A DNA stretch of 64,000 nt from Mariniflexile jejuense. GTDB taxonomy: Bacteria > Bacteroidota > Bacteroidia > Flavobacteriales > Flavobacteriaceae. The notes under the pieces are model-generated. The model was not told the DNA's origin and made no database searches. It saw only the letters and a list, made by a program, of their open reading frames with translations. The stretch spans positions 372,001-436,000 of the forward strand of contig NZ_JBHTJI010000042.1 of assembly GCF_042675665.1 (NCBI RefSeq). The letters are read 5' to 3'. How positions within the stretch are numbered: position 1 is the first letter of the stretch; every line of letters begins with the position of its first letter. The position numbers and the translations under genes were made by a program. This document shows, piece after piece, positions 16,186 through 24,908 of the stretch.

Positions 16186-17835
16186 ATGTTTGAAATTTCA
16201 CAATTAAACGAAAAAAAGCTATCTGACTTACAAGAGATTGCACAAAAATTGAACGTTCCAAAATACCGTTCTTTAAAAAAATCTGATTTAGTTTACCAAA
16301 TACTAGATCATCAGGCTACAAACCCAAAAGCAGTTGAAGCAGTTATTGAACCAACACCACAACCTACAGCAACTCCAGAAAAAAAAGAAGCAAAAAGACC
16401 AAGGCAACGTGTTATAAAACCTGTTAAAAACACGCCCGTAAAACAAGAAAATAAGGTTGTAAAAGAAGCTGAAGTAGCTCCTACTGAAGTAACAAATACC
16501 CCTAAACCAGAAACTAAAGAGGCGCAAAAACCGCAAAACCAACCTAGAGAAAAAAACCAAAACGAGCGTACTAACGATAACCAACAAAAACAGCCTCAAA
16601 AAAGAGACAATAATAACCAACAACACAAAAACCAAAACCAACATAAAAACCAAAAAAATGGTAATGTGGATGCTGGTAATAAAGACACTAGAAACCGTTA
16701 CCGCGAACCAGATTTTGAGTTTGATGCCATTATTGAAAGTGAAGGTGTTTTAGATATTATGCAAGATGGTTATGGTTTTTTACGTTCATCGGACTACAAC
16801 TATTTATCATCACCAGATGATATTTATGTATCACAATCACAAATCAGATTATTTGGTTTGAAAAAAGGAGATACTGTATTAGGTAATGTAAGACCGCCTA
16901 AAGAAGGTGAGAAATATTTTCCATTAATTAAGGTTATTAGAATTAATGGCCAGAAACCAGAAGTGGTTAGAGACCGTGTTTCTTTTGAACATTTAACACC
17001 ACTTTTCCCTAAAGAAAAATTCAATATTGCCGAAAAACAAAGCACTATTTCTACGCGAATTATGGATTTGTTTTCTCCAATTGGTAAAGGGCAACGTGGT
17101 ATGATTGTATCGCAACCAAAAACGGGTAAAACCATGCTGCTTAAAGATGTTGCCAACGCTATTGCTGCCAACCATCCTGAGGTATATTTAATGATTCTAT
17201 TAATTGATGAACGTCCGGAAGAGGTTACCGATATGCAACGTAATGTACGTGGTGAAGTAATCTCATCAACCTTTGATAAAGAAGCACACGAGCACGTTAA
17301 AATTGCCGATATCGTTCTTGAAAAAGCAAAACGCTTAGTAGAATGTGGGCACGATGTAGTAATACTATTAGATTCTATTACCCGTTTAGCACGCGCTTAC
17401 AACACGGTACAACCTGCATCTGGTAAAATATTAAGTGGTGGTGTTGATGCCAATGCGCTACACAAACCAAAACGTTTCTTTGGTGCTGCCAGAAATATTG
17501 AAAATGGTGGTTCGTTAACCATTATTGCTACAGCTTTAACTGAAACCGGTTCTAAAATGGACGAAGTTATTTTTGAAGAATTCAAAGGAACAGGAAACAT
17601 GGAGCTTCAATTAGATAGAAAAATATCAAACCGTCGTATTTTCCCTGCTATCGATTTAACATCATCAAGCACGCGTCGTGATGATTTATTATTAGACGAA
17701 AACACCATACAACGTATGTGGGTAATGCGTAAATACCTTGCGGATATGAACCCTGTTGAAGCTATGGAATTCATCAACGAACGTTTTAAACAAACTAGAA
17801 ATAACGAAGAGTTTTTAATCTCAATGAACGGTTAA
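16186..17835 (+). CDS. rho: Transcription termination factor Rho
   Basis: Rho is the hexameric RNA helicase that ends untranslated transcripts. Domains in order: a Rho_N/SAP-like helical domain (1-45), a low-complexity Lys/Asn/Gln/Pro-rich insertion (about 48-170), the cold-shock RNA-binding domain (about 180-255), and the RecA-like ATPase with Walker A SQPKTGKTM (309-317), DERPEEV, and LLDSITRLARAYN. At 549 residues it is about 130 longer than E. coli Rho, all due to the insertion, which is common in Bacteroidota. A terminator follows at 17856. Confidence 0.96.
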   Translation: MFEISQLNEKKLSDLQEIAQKLNVPKYRSLKKSDLVYQILDHQATNPKAVEAVIEPTPQPTATPEKKEAKRPRQRVIKPVKNTPVKQENKVVKEAEVAPTEVTNTPKPETKEAQKPQNQPREKNQNERTNDNQQKQPQKRDNNNQQHKNQNQHKNQKNGNVDAGNKDTRNRYREPDFEFDAIIESEGVLDIMQDGYGFLRSSDYNYLSSPDDIYVSQSQIRLFGLKKGDTVLGNVRPPKEGEKYFPLIKVIRINGQKPEVVRDRVSFEHLTPLFPKEKFNIAEKQSTISTRIMDLFSPIGKGQRGMIVSQPKTGKTMLLKDVANAIAANHPEVYLMILLIDERPEEVTDMQRNVRGEVISSTFDKEAHEHVKIADIVLEKAKRLVECGHDVVILLDSITRLARAYNTVQPASGKILSGGVDANALHKPKRFFGAARNIENGGSLTIIATALTETGSKMDEVIFEEFKGTGNMELQLDRKISNRRIFPAIDLTSSSTRRDDLLLDENTIQRMWVMRKYLADMNPVEAMEFINERFKQTRNNEEFLISMNG

Positions 17836-17855
17836 AAATCAATTTTTATAAACAT

Positions 17856-17888
17856 CAAAAAGCCTTAATCTAACAGTTAAGGCTTTTT
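17856..17888 (+). terminator. Terminator of rho
   Basis: A 12-bp stem AAAAAGCCTTAA/TTAAGGCTTTTT with an 8-nt loop ends in a T run. Confidence 0.85.
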
Positions 17889-17905
17889 ATTTTTATTAAA
17901 ACTTG

Positions 17906-18052
17906 GGCGTTACCACAAGGGTCGCGCTATCCGCTATATCTTTTGTTTTTTTACAATCCTGAAATGGCAAAACCATCATAAAAATTTAGCTTATACCTAA
18001 GTATATTCCAACTCAAAGCAAAACAAAAGGATGCCGCTACTATCGCTAACGC
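17906..18052 (-). repeat. Structured dispersed repeat, copy 3 (Flavo-1-like)
   Basis: Read on the minus strand it opens GCGTTAGCGATAG and GCGGCATCC and closes with the same 24-bp end as copy 1. The internal hairpin is CTTTTGTTTT/AAAACAAAAG enclosing about 65 bp, so the stem sequence differs from copy 1 while pairing is kept. It fills most of the 330-bp gap between rho and the next gene; the rest of that gap holds only two terminators. Confidence 0.7.
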
Positions 18053-18110
18053 ACCTAACCAAACAACACAATTTTCAACAAAAATACTGTCACATATCCA
18101 AAGTCAACGC

Positions 18111-18140
18111 AAAAAAAAAAGGCTGCAAGTGTGCAGCCTT
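18111..18140 (-). terminator. Terminator of the 116-residue hypothetical gene
   Basis: A 7-bp G+C-rich stem GGCTGCA/TGCAGCC with an A10 run on the plus strand gives T10 after the hairpin on the minus strand. Confidence 0.85.
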
Positions 18141-18165
18141 TAAGTTTTTTTAAAACTAATAATAA

Positions 18166-18516
18166 TTAAAATGCATTTAAAAGATCTCTGTATGCTTTTA
18201 AATCAGCAATGTTAATTTTATTATTTAAGTTTCTTGTAAGTGCTATTAAATATTTTAAACTTTCAACAGGTTCATTTTCTACTACAACTGCTTCCTCAGC
18301 GTCATCATCCTCAAGCATTGGTATTAAAAACGAGTCGTTTTCTTCAATATGTTCATAAGTAAGTCTAAGAACTTTAACAACTAAAGGTATTTGCGCTTCC
18401 AAAGCATAAGTTCTTAATTGTTTAATATCGTCAATTAAAGTATCTGTATTAATACCTGTTTTATCAAGATTAACCAGAATTTTGTCTATTAATTTAAGTG
18501 CTGCTTTATTTTCCAA
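18166..18516 (-). CDS. Conserved hypothetical protein
   Basis: I do not recognise this 116-residue soluble protein. It is predicted mostly helical, with regular leucine spacing (LKLIDKILVNLDKTG, LRLTYEHIEEN) and an acidic central stretch (LEDDDAEEAVVVENE, about 68-82). It has no signal peptide, cysteine cluster or catalytic motif. It has its own terminator and lies between rho and rpsT. Codon use resembles its neighbours, so it is probably a lineage-specific core gene. Confidence 0.65.
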   Translation of the reverse strand: MENKAALKLIDKILVNLDKTGINTDTLIDDIKQLRTYALEAQIPLVVKVLRLTYEHIEENDSFLIPMLEDDDAEEAVVVENEPVESLKYLIALTRNLNNKINIADLKAYRDLLNAF

Positions 18517-18654
18517 AAGGGTAATATTATGTGAATAATTAACTTTTTTATAATTGCAAATTTAATTTTTTAGAAATCAAAAAAGGCAATTTATTTAATG
18601 ATTTTTTAGCTTTTATTTTTTCAATTTAAAACAATTACTCAATCAAGCGTCCAT

Positions 18655-18687
18655 AAAAAAAGCTTCTCAAAAAAAATTGAGAAGCTT
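18655..18687 (-). terminator. Terminator of rpsT
   Basis: An 11-bp stem (18660-18670 with 18677-18687) is followed on the minus strand by a T run. Confidence 0.85.
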
Positions 18688-18714
18688 TTAAATATTTTTT
18701 TTAAAATGCTTGTC

Positions 18715-18966
18715 TTAAAGCGCAGCGATATGCTTAGCTAAACCAGATTTAAGGTTAGCCGCTTTGTTAAAATGAATAACATTTTTCTTAGCTAATTTAT
18801 CAAGCATAGAAACAACAGAAGGAAATAACGCTTCAGCTTCTTTTTTATCAGTTAATTCACGTAATCTTTTAATTGCATTACGAGTTGTTTTATGCTGATA
18901 TTTATTAACTAAACGTTTAGCTTCGTTACTTCTAATTCTTTTTAATGCTGACTTATGATTTGCCAT
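18715..18966 (-). CDS. rpsT: 30S ribosomal protein S20
   Basis: S20 binds 16S rRNA early in 30S assembly. The 83-residue, Lys/Arg-rich, all-helical protein begins MANHKSALKRIRSNEAKR and ends with the typical NKAANLKSGLAKHI. It lies 29 bp after tRNA-Glu on the same strand and probably shares its promoter. Confidence 0.96.
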   Translation of the reverse strand: MANHKSALKRIRSNEAKRLVNKYQHKTTRNAIKRLRELTDKKEAEALFPSVVSMLDKLAKKNVIHFNKAANLKSGLAKHIAAL

Positions 18967-18995
18967 TTTATACTTTATATTTTTTTAAAAAATTG

Positions 18996-19067
18996 TAGCC
19001 CGTAGGGGAATCGAACCCCTCTTACCAGGATGAAAACCTGGCGTCCTAGCCGATAGACGAACGGGCC
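18996..19067 (-). tRNA. tRNA-Glu(TTC)
   Basis: A cloverleaf folds on the minus strand: acceptor GGCCCGT/ACGGGCT (first pair G.U, discriminator A), and anticodon stem CCAGG/CCTGG with loop TTTTCAT, giving anticodon TTC. The T arm is GGGG-TTCGATT-CCCC. CCA is not encoded. It lies upstream of rpsT. Confidence 0.95.
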
Positions 19068-19083
19068 ATTTGTTTTGAGTGCG

Positions 19084-19113
19084 CAAAGATAAATTTAATT
19101 TTTAAAACTACAA
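19084..19113 (-). promoter_or_regulatory. Promoter of tRNA-Glu/rpsT
   Basis: On the minus strand a TTG (-33 type, 19111-19113) is followed after 19 bp by TATCTTTG (19084-19091), a perfect Bacteroidota -7 box, 17 bp before the tRNA. Confidence 0.75.
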
Positions 19114-19237
19114 CTTAAAAATTAAAAATTTGCTTCACTATTTTCAAATAACTTACAACGTTTCCATTGCGGATGCAAAAATACAACTATTTTTAAATGT
19201 CGCAATAGCTGTGCAAACTTTTTTTAAAAAATTTTAA

Positions 19238-20716
19238 TTAATATGCTTTCGCAAATAATACCCTGCCTTTTGAAGGTTTTCCTGAGTACACACAAACACC
19301 TTCTTCTGGCTTCATTTCCAATGGAATACATCTAATAGTTGCTTTTGTAAGCTCTTTTATTTTTTCTTCAGTTTCATTAGAGCCATCCCAATGTGCCGAA
19401 ATAAATCCTGTCTTTTTCTCTAAAACATCTTTAAATTCTTCAAAAGAATTCACTTCTGTAATATGGTTATCTCTAAAATCTAATGCTTTTTTAAATAAAG
19501 TATCTTGAATTTCTTTTAATAAATTCTCAACAGTACTTGTTAAATCATTTAATGCAACTACAGATTTTGTTAATGTATCACGTCTGGCAAGTTCTACAGT
19601 GCCATTTTCTAAATCTTTTGGACCAATAGCAATACGCAATGGCACGCCTTGTAATTCATGTTGTGCAAATTTGGCTCCTGGGCGTTGTGTGTCTCTATCA
19701 TCAAACTTAACAGTAACACCTTTGACTCTTAAATCTTTTAAAATACCATTTGCAACTTCAGATACTGCTGCAAATTCTTCATCACTCTTATATATAGGAA
19801 CAATAACAACTTGGTTTGGTGCTAAACTTGGTGGCAATACCAACCCGTTATCATCGCTATGCGTCATAATTAAAGCACCCATTAAACGTGTAGAAACACC
19901 CCATGATGTTGCCCAAACGTAATCTTGTTTTCCTTCCTTGTTAGCAAACTTAACATCGAATGCCTTGGCAAAATTCTGCCCAAGAAAATGTGATGTTCCT
20001 GCTTGAAGCGCTTTCCCATCTTGCATCAACGCTTCTATACAAAAGGTTTCATCGGCTCCAGCAAAACGCTCGCTTTCGGTTTTAACTCCTTGCACTACCG
20101 GAATTGCCATAAAATTTTCTGCAAACGTAGCGTATACATTATTCATTAAACGTGCTTCTGCAATGGCTTCCGCTTTTGTTGCATGTGCCGTATGCCCTTC
20201 TTGCCATAAAAATTCTGCGGTACGCAAAAACAAACGCGTACGCATTTCCCAACGTACCACATTTGCCCATTGGTTTATTAATATAGGTAAATCTCTATAA
20301 GATTGAATCCAGTTTCTGTAGGTATTCCAAATAATAGCTTCACTAGTTGGCCTTACTATAAGTTCTTCTTCTAGTTTAGCCTCAGGATCAACACGTAATT
20401 TTCCTGGTTTATCTGGATCGGCTTGCAATCTATAATGTGTTACAATAGCACATTCTTTTGCAAAGCCTTCAGCGTTTTTTTCTTCCGCTTCAAATAAACT
20501 TTTTGGTACAAATAATGGAAAATACGCGTTTTGATGTCCTGTTTCTTTAAACATTCTATCTAATTCTGCCTGCATTTTTTCCCAAATAGCATATCCGTAA
20601 GGTTTAATTACCATACAACCACGAACCGCCGAATTCTCCGCTAGGTCTGCTTTCACAACCAATTCGTTATACCATTTAGAATAATCTTCCGTCCTACTAG
20701 TAAGTTTTTTGCTCAT
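19238..20716 (-). CDS. proS: Prolyl-tRNA synthetase (archaeal/eukaryotic type)
   Basis: ProS charges tRNA-Pro. The 492-residue enzyme lacks the bacterial editing insertion and begins SKKLTSRTEDYSKWYNE, marking the short class II form shared with archaea and eukaryotes and normal in Bacteroidota. Visible blocks are the motif 2 region RWEMRTRLFLRTAEFLWQEGH, motif 3-like TSWGVSTRLMGALIMTHSDDNGLVLPP, and a C-terminal anticodon-binding domain followed by a Cys-bearing tail. I prefer the ATG at 20716; six codons upstream (MCQNNN) is also possible. It is divergent from the Tyr/Asn-rich lipoprotein. Confidence 0.95.
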   Translation of the reverse strand: MSKKLTSRTEDYSKWYNELVVKADLAENSAVRGCMVIKPYGYAIWEKMQAELDRMFKETGHQNAYFPLFVPKSLFEAEEKNAEGFAKECAIVTHYRLQADPDKPGKLRVDPEAKLEEELIVRPTSEAIIWNTYRNWIQSYRDLPILINQWANVVRWEMRTRLFLRTAEFLWQEGHTAHATKAEAIAEARLMNNVYATFAENFMAIPVVQGVKTESERFAGADETFCIEALMQDGKALQAGTSHFLGQNFAKAFDVKFANKEGKQDYVWATSWGVSTRLMGALIMTHSDDNGLVLPPSLAPNQVVIVPIYKSDEEFAAVSEVANGILKDLRVKGVTVKFDDRDTQRPGAKFAQHELQGVPLRIAIGPKDLENGTVELARRDTLTKSVVALNDLTSTVENLLKEIQDTLFKKALDFRDNHITEVNSFEEFKDVLEKKTGFISAHWDGSNETEEKIKELTKATIRCIPLEMKPEEGVCVYSGKPSKGRVLFAKAY

Positions 20717-20756
20717 ATTGTTATTTTGGCACAAATATTGCGACTATGTTAAATAT

Positions 20757-20785
20757 AAAAATAGTTTGGCAAAACTAACTATTTT
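20757..20785. repeat. Inverted repeat in the proS/lipoprotein divergent promoter region
   Basis: AAAATAGTT (20757-20765) and AACTATTTT (20777-20785) form a perfect 9-bp inverted repeat with an 11-bp spacer. The right arm overlaps the -7 box of the plus-strand gene, a position typical of an operator. Confidence 0.5.
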
Positions 20786-20787
20786 TG
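20780..20787 (+). promoter_or_regulatory. Promoter -7 box of the lipoprotein gene
   Basis: TATTTTTG matches TAnnTTTG and lies 28 bp before the start codon at 20816. Confidence 0.6.
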
Positions 20788-20815
20788 TTATGTTCAACAA
20801 TAAAAATCAAGAGAT

Positions 20816-21952
20816 ATGCAATTAAAAACCTACTTTATAAAAAAAATGCCATTCTTGGCTATTCTTAGCTTAGTATTTGGCTTATACTCATGTGGTTCTT
20901 ATCAATATGTTGGCGTAGATAATGATGGTATTTACGGAGAAGCTCCAAGAACTGTTCAGTATGAAGAAGCTGTTGTTAATACCAACACAAAATCAAACAA
21001 CAATTACTACCAAAATTATTTTAAAAACAAATCATTAGAATCGGAATATATGATGGGCAATGGCGAAATTTTCACCGACATAGATTCTTATGAAAGTGAT
21101 GATTATGCTCAAAATGATACTTTATATAATGATTACCAAGGTTATGCTGGTTGGGGACAAAGTAATTCTAATGTTACCATAAACATTCATTCAGATTATG
21201 GTTGGGGTTTTAACAACTATTGGTGGAACAGACCTTATTTTAACCGTTGGGGTTACTATAATGGCTGGAACAATTGGGGTTATGGATACGACCCATATTG
21301 GAATGCTGGTTTTTATGGAGGTTATTATAATAATTGGGCATTTGCTAGCCCATGGAGTTATGGCTACTACGGAAACCCTTATAGATATTACGGAAACTAT
21401 GGTTACAATAATTACTATTATGGTAACGGTGGTTATTACAACCGAGGTAATGTTGCTTATAGTGCTACCCGAAGAGGCAGTAACTATGCAAACAACTCTG
21501 GAAGTATAAACAATAATGCTTACAGTACATCGAGAAGAAGCAACACTACATATAATAGCAATGTTTCAAAATACAATACAGCTAGAAGAAGTAGTGTAAA
21601 TTCAAGCACTTCTAATTCTGCTTACACTACAAGACAGTATAACTCAAACGGAACACGCGTTTATTCTGATACTCAAAGAAGAACTACATATAGTACGCCT
21701 TCAACTAATTCTACTTCAAGATCATCATCGGCAGTTAGAAGAAGTTCAAGCACAATATATACGCCTTCAAATAGTAACAACTCTGGAAATTATTCAAGAT
21801 CTTCATCTTCATCTAGCAATTCTACATATACACCAAGTAGAAGTTCTAGCTCAAGTTCTAGTTCATCTTCAAGTAGTTCAAGATCTTCAAGTGGAAGTTC
21901 AGGAAGTAGTAGAAGTTCTGGTTCTTCAGGTGGTGGCGGCAGACGTGGATAA
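20816..21952 (+). CDS. Low-complexity envelope lipoprotein, Tyr/Asn/Gly/Trp-rich then Ser-rich
   Basis: A 378-residue protein with a lipoprotein signal peptide (hydrophobic 12-24, lipobox LYSC, Cys26). The region at about 108-210 is built of short Y-N-W-G repeats (WNRPYF, YGYDPYW, YYGNYGY). Residues about 215-330 are Arg/Ser/Asn/Thr-rich and the last 65 are almost pure Ser with Arg/Gly. Such composition suggests an extended, possibly glycosylated or aggregating surface protein; flavobacterial relatives are sometimes labelled vitellogenin II-like by composition only. The next gene is 25 bp away and encodes an outer-membrane porin. Met11 (20846) is an alternative start. Confidence 0.8.
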   Translation: MQLKTYFIKKMPFLAILSLVFGLYSCGSYQYVGVDNDGIYGEAPRTVQYEEAVVNTNTKSNNNYYQNYFKNKSLESEYMMGNGEIFTDIDSYESDDYAQNDTLYNDYQGYAGWGQSNSNVTINIHSDYGWGFNNYWWNRPYFNRWGYYNGWNNWGYGYDPYWNAGFYGGYYNNWAFASPWSYGYYGNPYRYYGNYGYNNYYYGNGGYYNRGNVAYSATRRGSNYANNSGSINNNAYSTSRRSNTTYNSNVSKYNTARRSSVNSSTSNSAYTTRQYNSNGTRVYSDTQRRTTYSTPSTNSTSRSSSAVRRSSSTIYTPSNSNNSGNYSRSSSSSSNSTYTPSRSSSSSSSSSSSSSRSSSGSSGSSRSSGSSGGGGRRG

Positions 21953-21977
21953 TTCTTAAAAAATTAAAAAAATACTA

Positions 21978-23498
21978 ATGAAAAAGTTAAACCTACTATT
22001 TATAGGCATGCTATCTGTATGCGCTTTAAATGCGCAAGATATATCGGATGCGCTACGTTATTCACAAGACAATATACAAGGAACTGCTCGTTTTAGAGCG
22101 CTAAGTGGTGCATTTGGAGCCTTAGGCGGCGATATGAGTGCCGTTAGCCTTAACCCTGCTGGTGCTGCTGTTTTTAGCCAAAGCCATGCATCATTCACTT
22201 TATCAAATGTTGATAATAGTAATGACACACAATACTTTAATGGTTTTACTACTAGTAGTAATTCTAATTTTGATGTTAACCAAGGTGGTGCATCATTTGT
22301 ATTTGCTAACAGAAGTAATTCGCCTTGGCGTAAATTTACTGTTGGAATAGCTTATGAAAGAACTAATAATTATGATGATAATTGGAATGCTCGAGGAACA
22401 AACACCAACAATCAATCCATCGATTTATATTTTTTAAATTACGCTGATGGCAAACGATTAGATGAAATTTCAGCTTTTGATGGCGAATCATACAGCGAAG
22501 CTTATCAGTACATTGGTAATAATTTAGGTTTTGCAAATCAACAAGCTTTTTTGGGTTATGAATCTTTTATTTTAGAACCAGATGCTGATGATGATGCAAA
22601 TACGTTGTATTCATCAAATTTAGCTAATGGTACGTTTAATCATAATTATTCTTATGCTGCTACGGGTTACAACGGAAAAATATCTTTCAACATGGCAACT
22701 CAGTATGACGATAATTTATACTTAGGCTTAAACCTAAACTCACATTTTATTGATTACCAAAAATCAACTCTTTTATTTGAAAATAATTCTAATAGTGGCT
22801 CGTTAGTAAATAGTATTGAATTTGACAATACCTTAGCTACTACTGGTAATGGTTTTTCTTTTCAACTAGGTGGTATACTTAAACTTAGCCCAGAATTTAG
22901 AGTAGGTTTAACATTCGATTCGCCTACTTGGTACACAATTAAAGAGGAAACAACACAATATTTATCTACAGTACATAACTATTTTGGACCAACTGAAACT
23001 CAAGTTATCAATCCACAAATAGTCAATATTTATCCTGAATACAAACTACAAACGCCTTCTAAAATTACAGGAAGTTTAGCGTATGTATTTGGAACACAAG
23101 GTTTGTTAAGTTTTGATTATTCTAAAAAAGATTATAGCAAAACAAAATTCAAACCCGTAACAGATTCTTTTTTTGCTGACCAAAATGCAATAATGAGCGA
23201 CGTTTTAACCGATGCTGCAACCTATAGACTTGGTGGCGAATACAAAGTAAAACAATTTAGTTTTAGAGGTGGTTATCGTTTTGAAGAAAGTCCTTATAAA
23301 AACGGCATAACAGTTGGCGATTTAACAGGTTACTCATTAGGTATTGGCTACAATTTTGGAAACACAAAATTAGATATTACCTACGATCAAGCTAATCGAA
23401 CAGATGAAACACCGTTATACAATGTTGGTTTAACCGATACAGCTGTTATTGATAGAACAAACTCTAATTTAACTCTAACTTTAAGCTTCAACATTTAA
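21978..23498 (+). CDS. OmpP1/FadL-family outer-membrane transport protein
   Basis: A 506-residue outer-membrane beta-barrel with a signal peptide (1-19, cleavage after LNAQ). The family's N-terminal plug segment follows: ALRYSQDNIQGTARFRALSG, then AFGALGGDMSAVSLNPAGAAVF, where NPAG is diagnostic. The rest alternates polar/aromatic strands and ends in FNI, a terminal aromatic as expected for BAM recognition. FadL relatives pass hydrophobic compounds through the outer membrane. It forms a unit with the preceding lipoprotein and is followed by a terminator. Confidence 0.88.
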   Translation: MKKLNLLFIGMLSVCALNAQDISDALRYSQDNIQGTARFRALSGAFGALGGDMSAVSLNPAGAAVFSQSHASFTLSNVDNSNDTQYFNGFTTSSNSNFDVNQGGASFVFANRSNSPWRKFTVGIAYERTNNYDDNWNARGTNTNNQSIDLYFLNYADGKRLDEISAFDGESYSEAYQYIGNNLGFANQQAFLGYESFILEPDADDDANTLYSSNLANGTFNHNYSYAATGYNGKISFNMATQYDDNLYLGLNLNSHFIDYQKSTLLFENNSNSGSLVNSIEFDNTLATTGNGFSFQLGGILKLSPEFRVGLTFDSPTWYTIKEETTQYLSTVHNYFGPTETQVINPQIVNIYPEYKLQTPSKITGSLAYVFGTQGLLSFDYSKKDYSKTKFKPVTDSFFADQNAIMSDVLTDAATYRLGGEYKVKQFSFRGGYRFEESPYKNGITVGDLTGYSLGIGYNFGNTKLDITYDQANRTDETPLYNVGLTDTAVIDRTNSNLTLTLSFNI

Positions 23499-23521
23499 GC
23501 TTAATTTTTTATAAAATACTT

Positions 23522-23552
23522 AAAAGCTTGAATAGAACTATTCAAGCTTTTT
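23522..23552 (+). terminator. Terminator after the OmpP1/FadL gene
   Basis: A long stem AAAAGCTTGAATAG/TATTCAAGCTTTT with a 3-nt loop ends in a T run. Confidence 0.85.
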
Positions 23553-23640
23553 GCTTTATATGTAATTTTATTACTTTTTAGCAGACAAACACTAAAAATT
23601 ATTTGTTGAATAATACAAAACATAAGAAAAGTGTTTTACT

Positions 23641-23648
23641 TATCTTTG
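23641..23648 (+). promoter_or_regulatory. Promoter -7 box of folE
   Basis: TATCTTTG is a perfect TAnnTTTG box. It predicts a folE leader of about 110 nt, long for this gene. I see no known riboswitch in that leader. Confidence 0.65.
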
Positions 23649-23764
23649 CAGACTAAAATTGAGACTTAGCTGATACATGAAACGAGCGTATTCTAAATAT
23701 TATTACCCATCGGCATTATTAAAAGCGAACAGCATGTGATCAAAAAAAACAATAAAAAACACAC

Positions 23765-24442
23765 ATGAAAATTGAAAATAACATAGAAGAATTTGAATCG
23801 TTAGGAGACGACCATGTTGGAACATCCTCTGATACGCCATTAAGACCTGATGCTTTCAAACTTTCAAATGAAGAAAAAATAGAAATCATTAAAGATGATG
23901 TGCGTCACATCATGGAAACTCTTGGACTAGATTTAACAGACGATAGTTTAAACGGCACACCAAACCGTGTAGCTAAAATGTTTGTTAAAGAAATTTTTGG
24001 AGGCTTAGACCCAAATAGAAAACCAAGTGCTTCAACCTTTGATAATAAATATAAATATGGTGAAATGCTTGTTGAAAAAAACATCACCGTTTACTCAACT
24101 TGCGAGCATCATTTACTTCCTATTGTTGGAAAAGCACATATTGCTTATATTTCAAACGGTTCGGTGGTAGGTTTATCTAAAATGAACCGCATTGTAGATT
24201 ATTATGCAAAGCGTCCACAAGTTCAAGAACGCTTAACTATTCAAATAGTAAAAGAGCTTCAAGCAGTTTTAAACACACAAGATGTAGCATGCGTTATAGA
24301 CGCAAAACATTTATGTGTAAATTCAAGAGGTATTCGCGATATTGAAAGCAGTACAGTTACTTCAGAATTTGGCGGAAAATTTAAAGAAGAATCAACTCGC
24401 AGAGAATTTTTAGACTATATAAAATTAGATACTAAGTTCTAA
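23765..24442 (+). CDS. folE: GTP cyclohydrolase I
   Basis: FolE converts GTP to 7,8-dihydroneopterin triphosphate, the first step of folate and queuosine-type pterin synthesis; folP and queD are also in the window. The 225-residue protein carries the zinc ligands Cys113 and His116 in TCEHHLLP and Cys184 in AKHLCVNSRG. The family blocks TPNRVAKM and GLSKMNRIVDYYAKRPQVQERLT are present. An acidic N-terminal tail (1-30) precedes the catalytic core. Confidence 0.96.
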   Translation: MKIENNIEEFESLGDDHVGTSSDTPLRPDAFKLSNEEKIEIIKDDVRHIMETLGLDLTDDSLNGTPNRVAKMFVKEIFGGLDPNRKPSASTFDNKYKYGEMLVEKNITVYSTCEHHLLPIVGKAHIAYISNGSVVGLSKMNRIVDYYAKRPQVQERLTIQIVKELQAVLNTQDVACVIDAKHLCVNSRGIRDIESSTVTSEFGGKFKEESTRREFLDYIKLDTKF

Positions 24443-24545
24443 AATGTAAGCTGTTTAGTTGTGAGTTGTTTAGTCGAAACACATAATTAACTTCACAACT
24501 AAACGACAAACAACTCAACGACATTCGACTTAACAACATACAACA

Positions 24546-24908
24546 ATGCATGCTTATTCATTTGAAAAGTTAGATGTTTGGAAAGAAGCTATAAAACTAA
24601 GCACTAATATTTATAAAATCACCCAAACTTTTCCTGATAATGAAAAATTTGGGTTAATTTCTCAGATGCGTCGATGTTCTGTTTCAATTTCGTCAAATAT
24701 TGCTGAAGGCACAGCTAGATTAACAAATAAAGATAAAGCGCACTTTATGACTTTATCTTATAGTTCTATCCTAGAATTTTTAAACCAAGCTATTATTGCA
24801 AAAGAACTTGAATTTATTTCTGAAGAAAACTATAAAATTATTAGATTTGAAGTTGAATCTATATCTAACAAAATTAACGCTTTACGAAATCATTTTCTCA
24901 AATCATAG
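24546..24908 (+). CDS. Four-helix-bundle protein of the 23S rRNA intervening-sequence family
   Basis: This 120-residue protein opens with SFEKLDVWKEAIKLS and contains RRCSVSISSNIAEGTAR and FLNQAIIAKE, the hallmarks of the S23/IVP four-helix family. These were first seen inside 23S rRNA intervening sequences but in Bacteroidota are common as stand-alone genes with unknown function. It is inserted between folE and cysS, flanked on both sides by short CTTAAC/CGAC-type repeats, which suggests it moved in as a unit. No rRNA is nearby. Confidence 0.85.
   Translation: MHAYSFEKLDVWKEAIKLSTNIYKITQTFPDNEKFGLISQMRRCSVSISSNIAEGTARLTNKDKAHFMTLSYSSILEFLNQAIIAKELEFISEENYKIIRFEVESISNKINALRNHFLKS

Noticed and set aside
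16303..16653. Phe/Val-rich minus-strand frame inside rho
   Set aside because: It is the antisense shadow of the Lys/Asn/Gln-rich insertion of Rho.
21198..21509. Met/Ile/Thr-rich plus-strand frame inside the low-complexity lipoprotein
   Set aside because: Shadow frame of repetitive codons; the lipobox and composition support the main frame.
23649..23764. Riboswitch in the folE leader
   Set aside because: The leader is about 110 nt, but I could not recognise conserved elements of a known riboswitch.
24546..24908. Intervening sequence within a 23S rRNA gene
   Set aside because: No rRNA sequence is present; the gene stands alone between folE and cysS.
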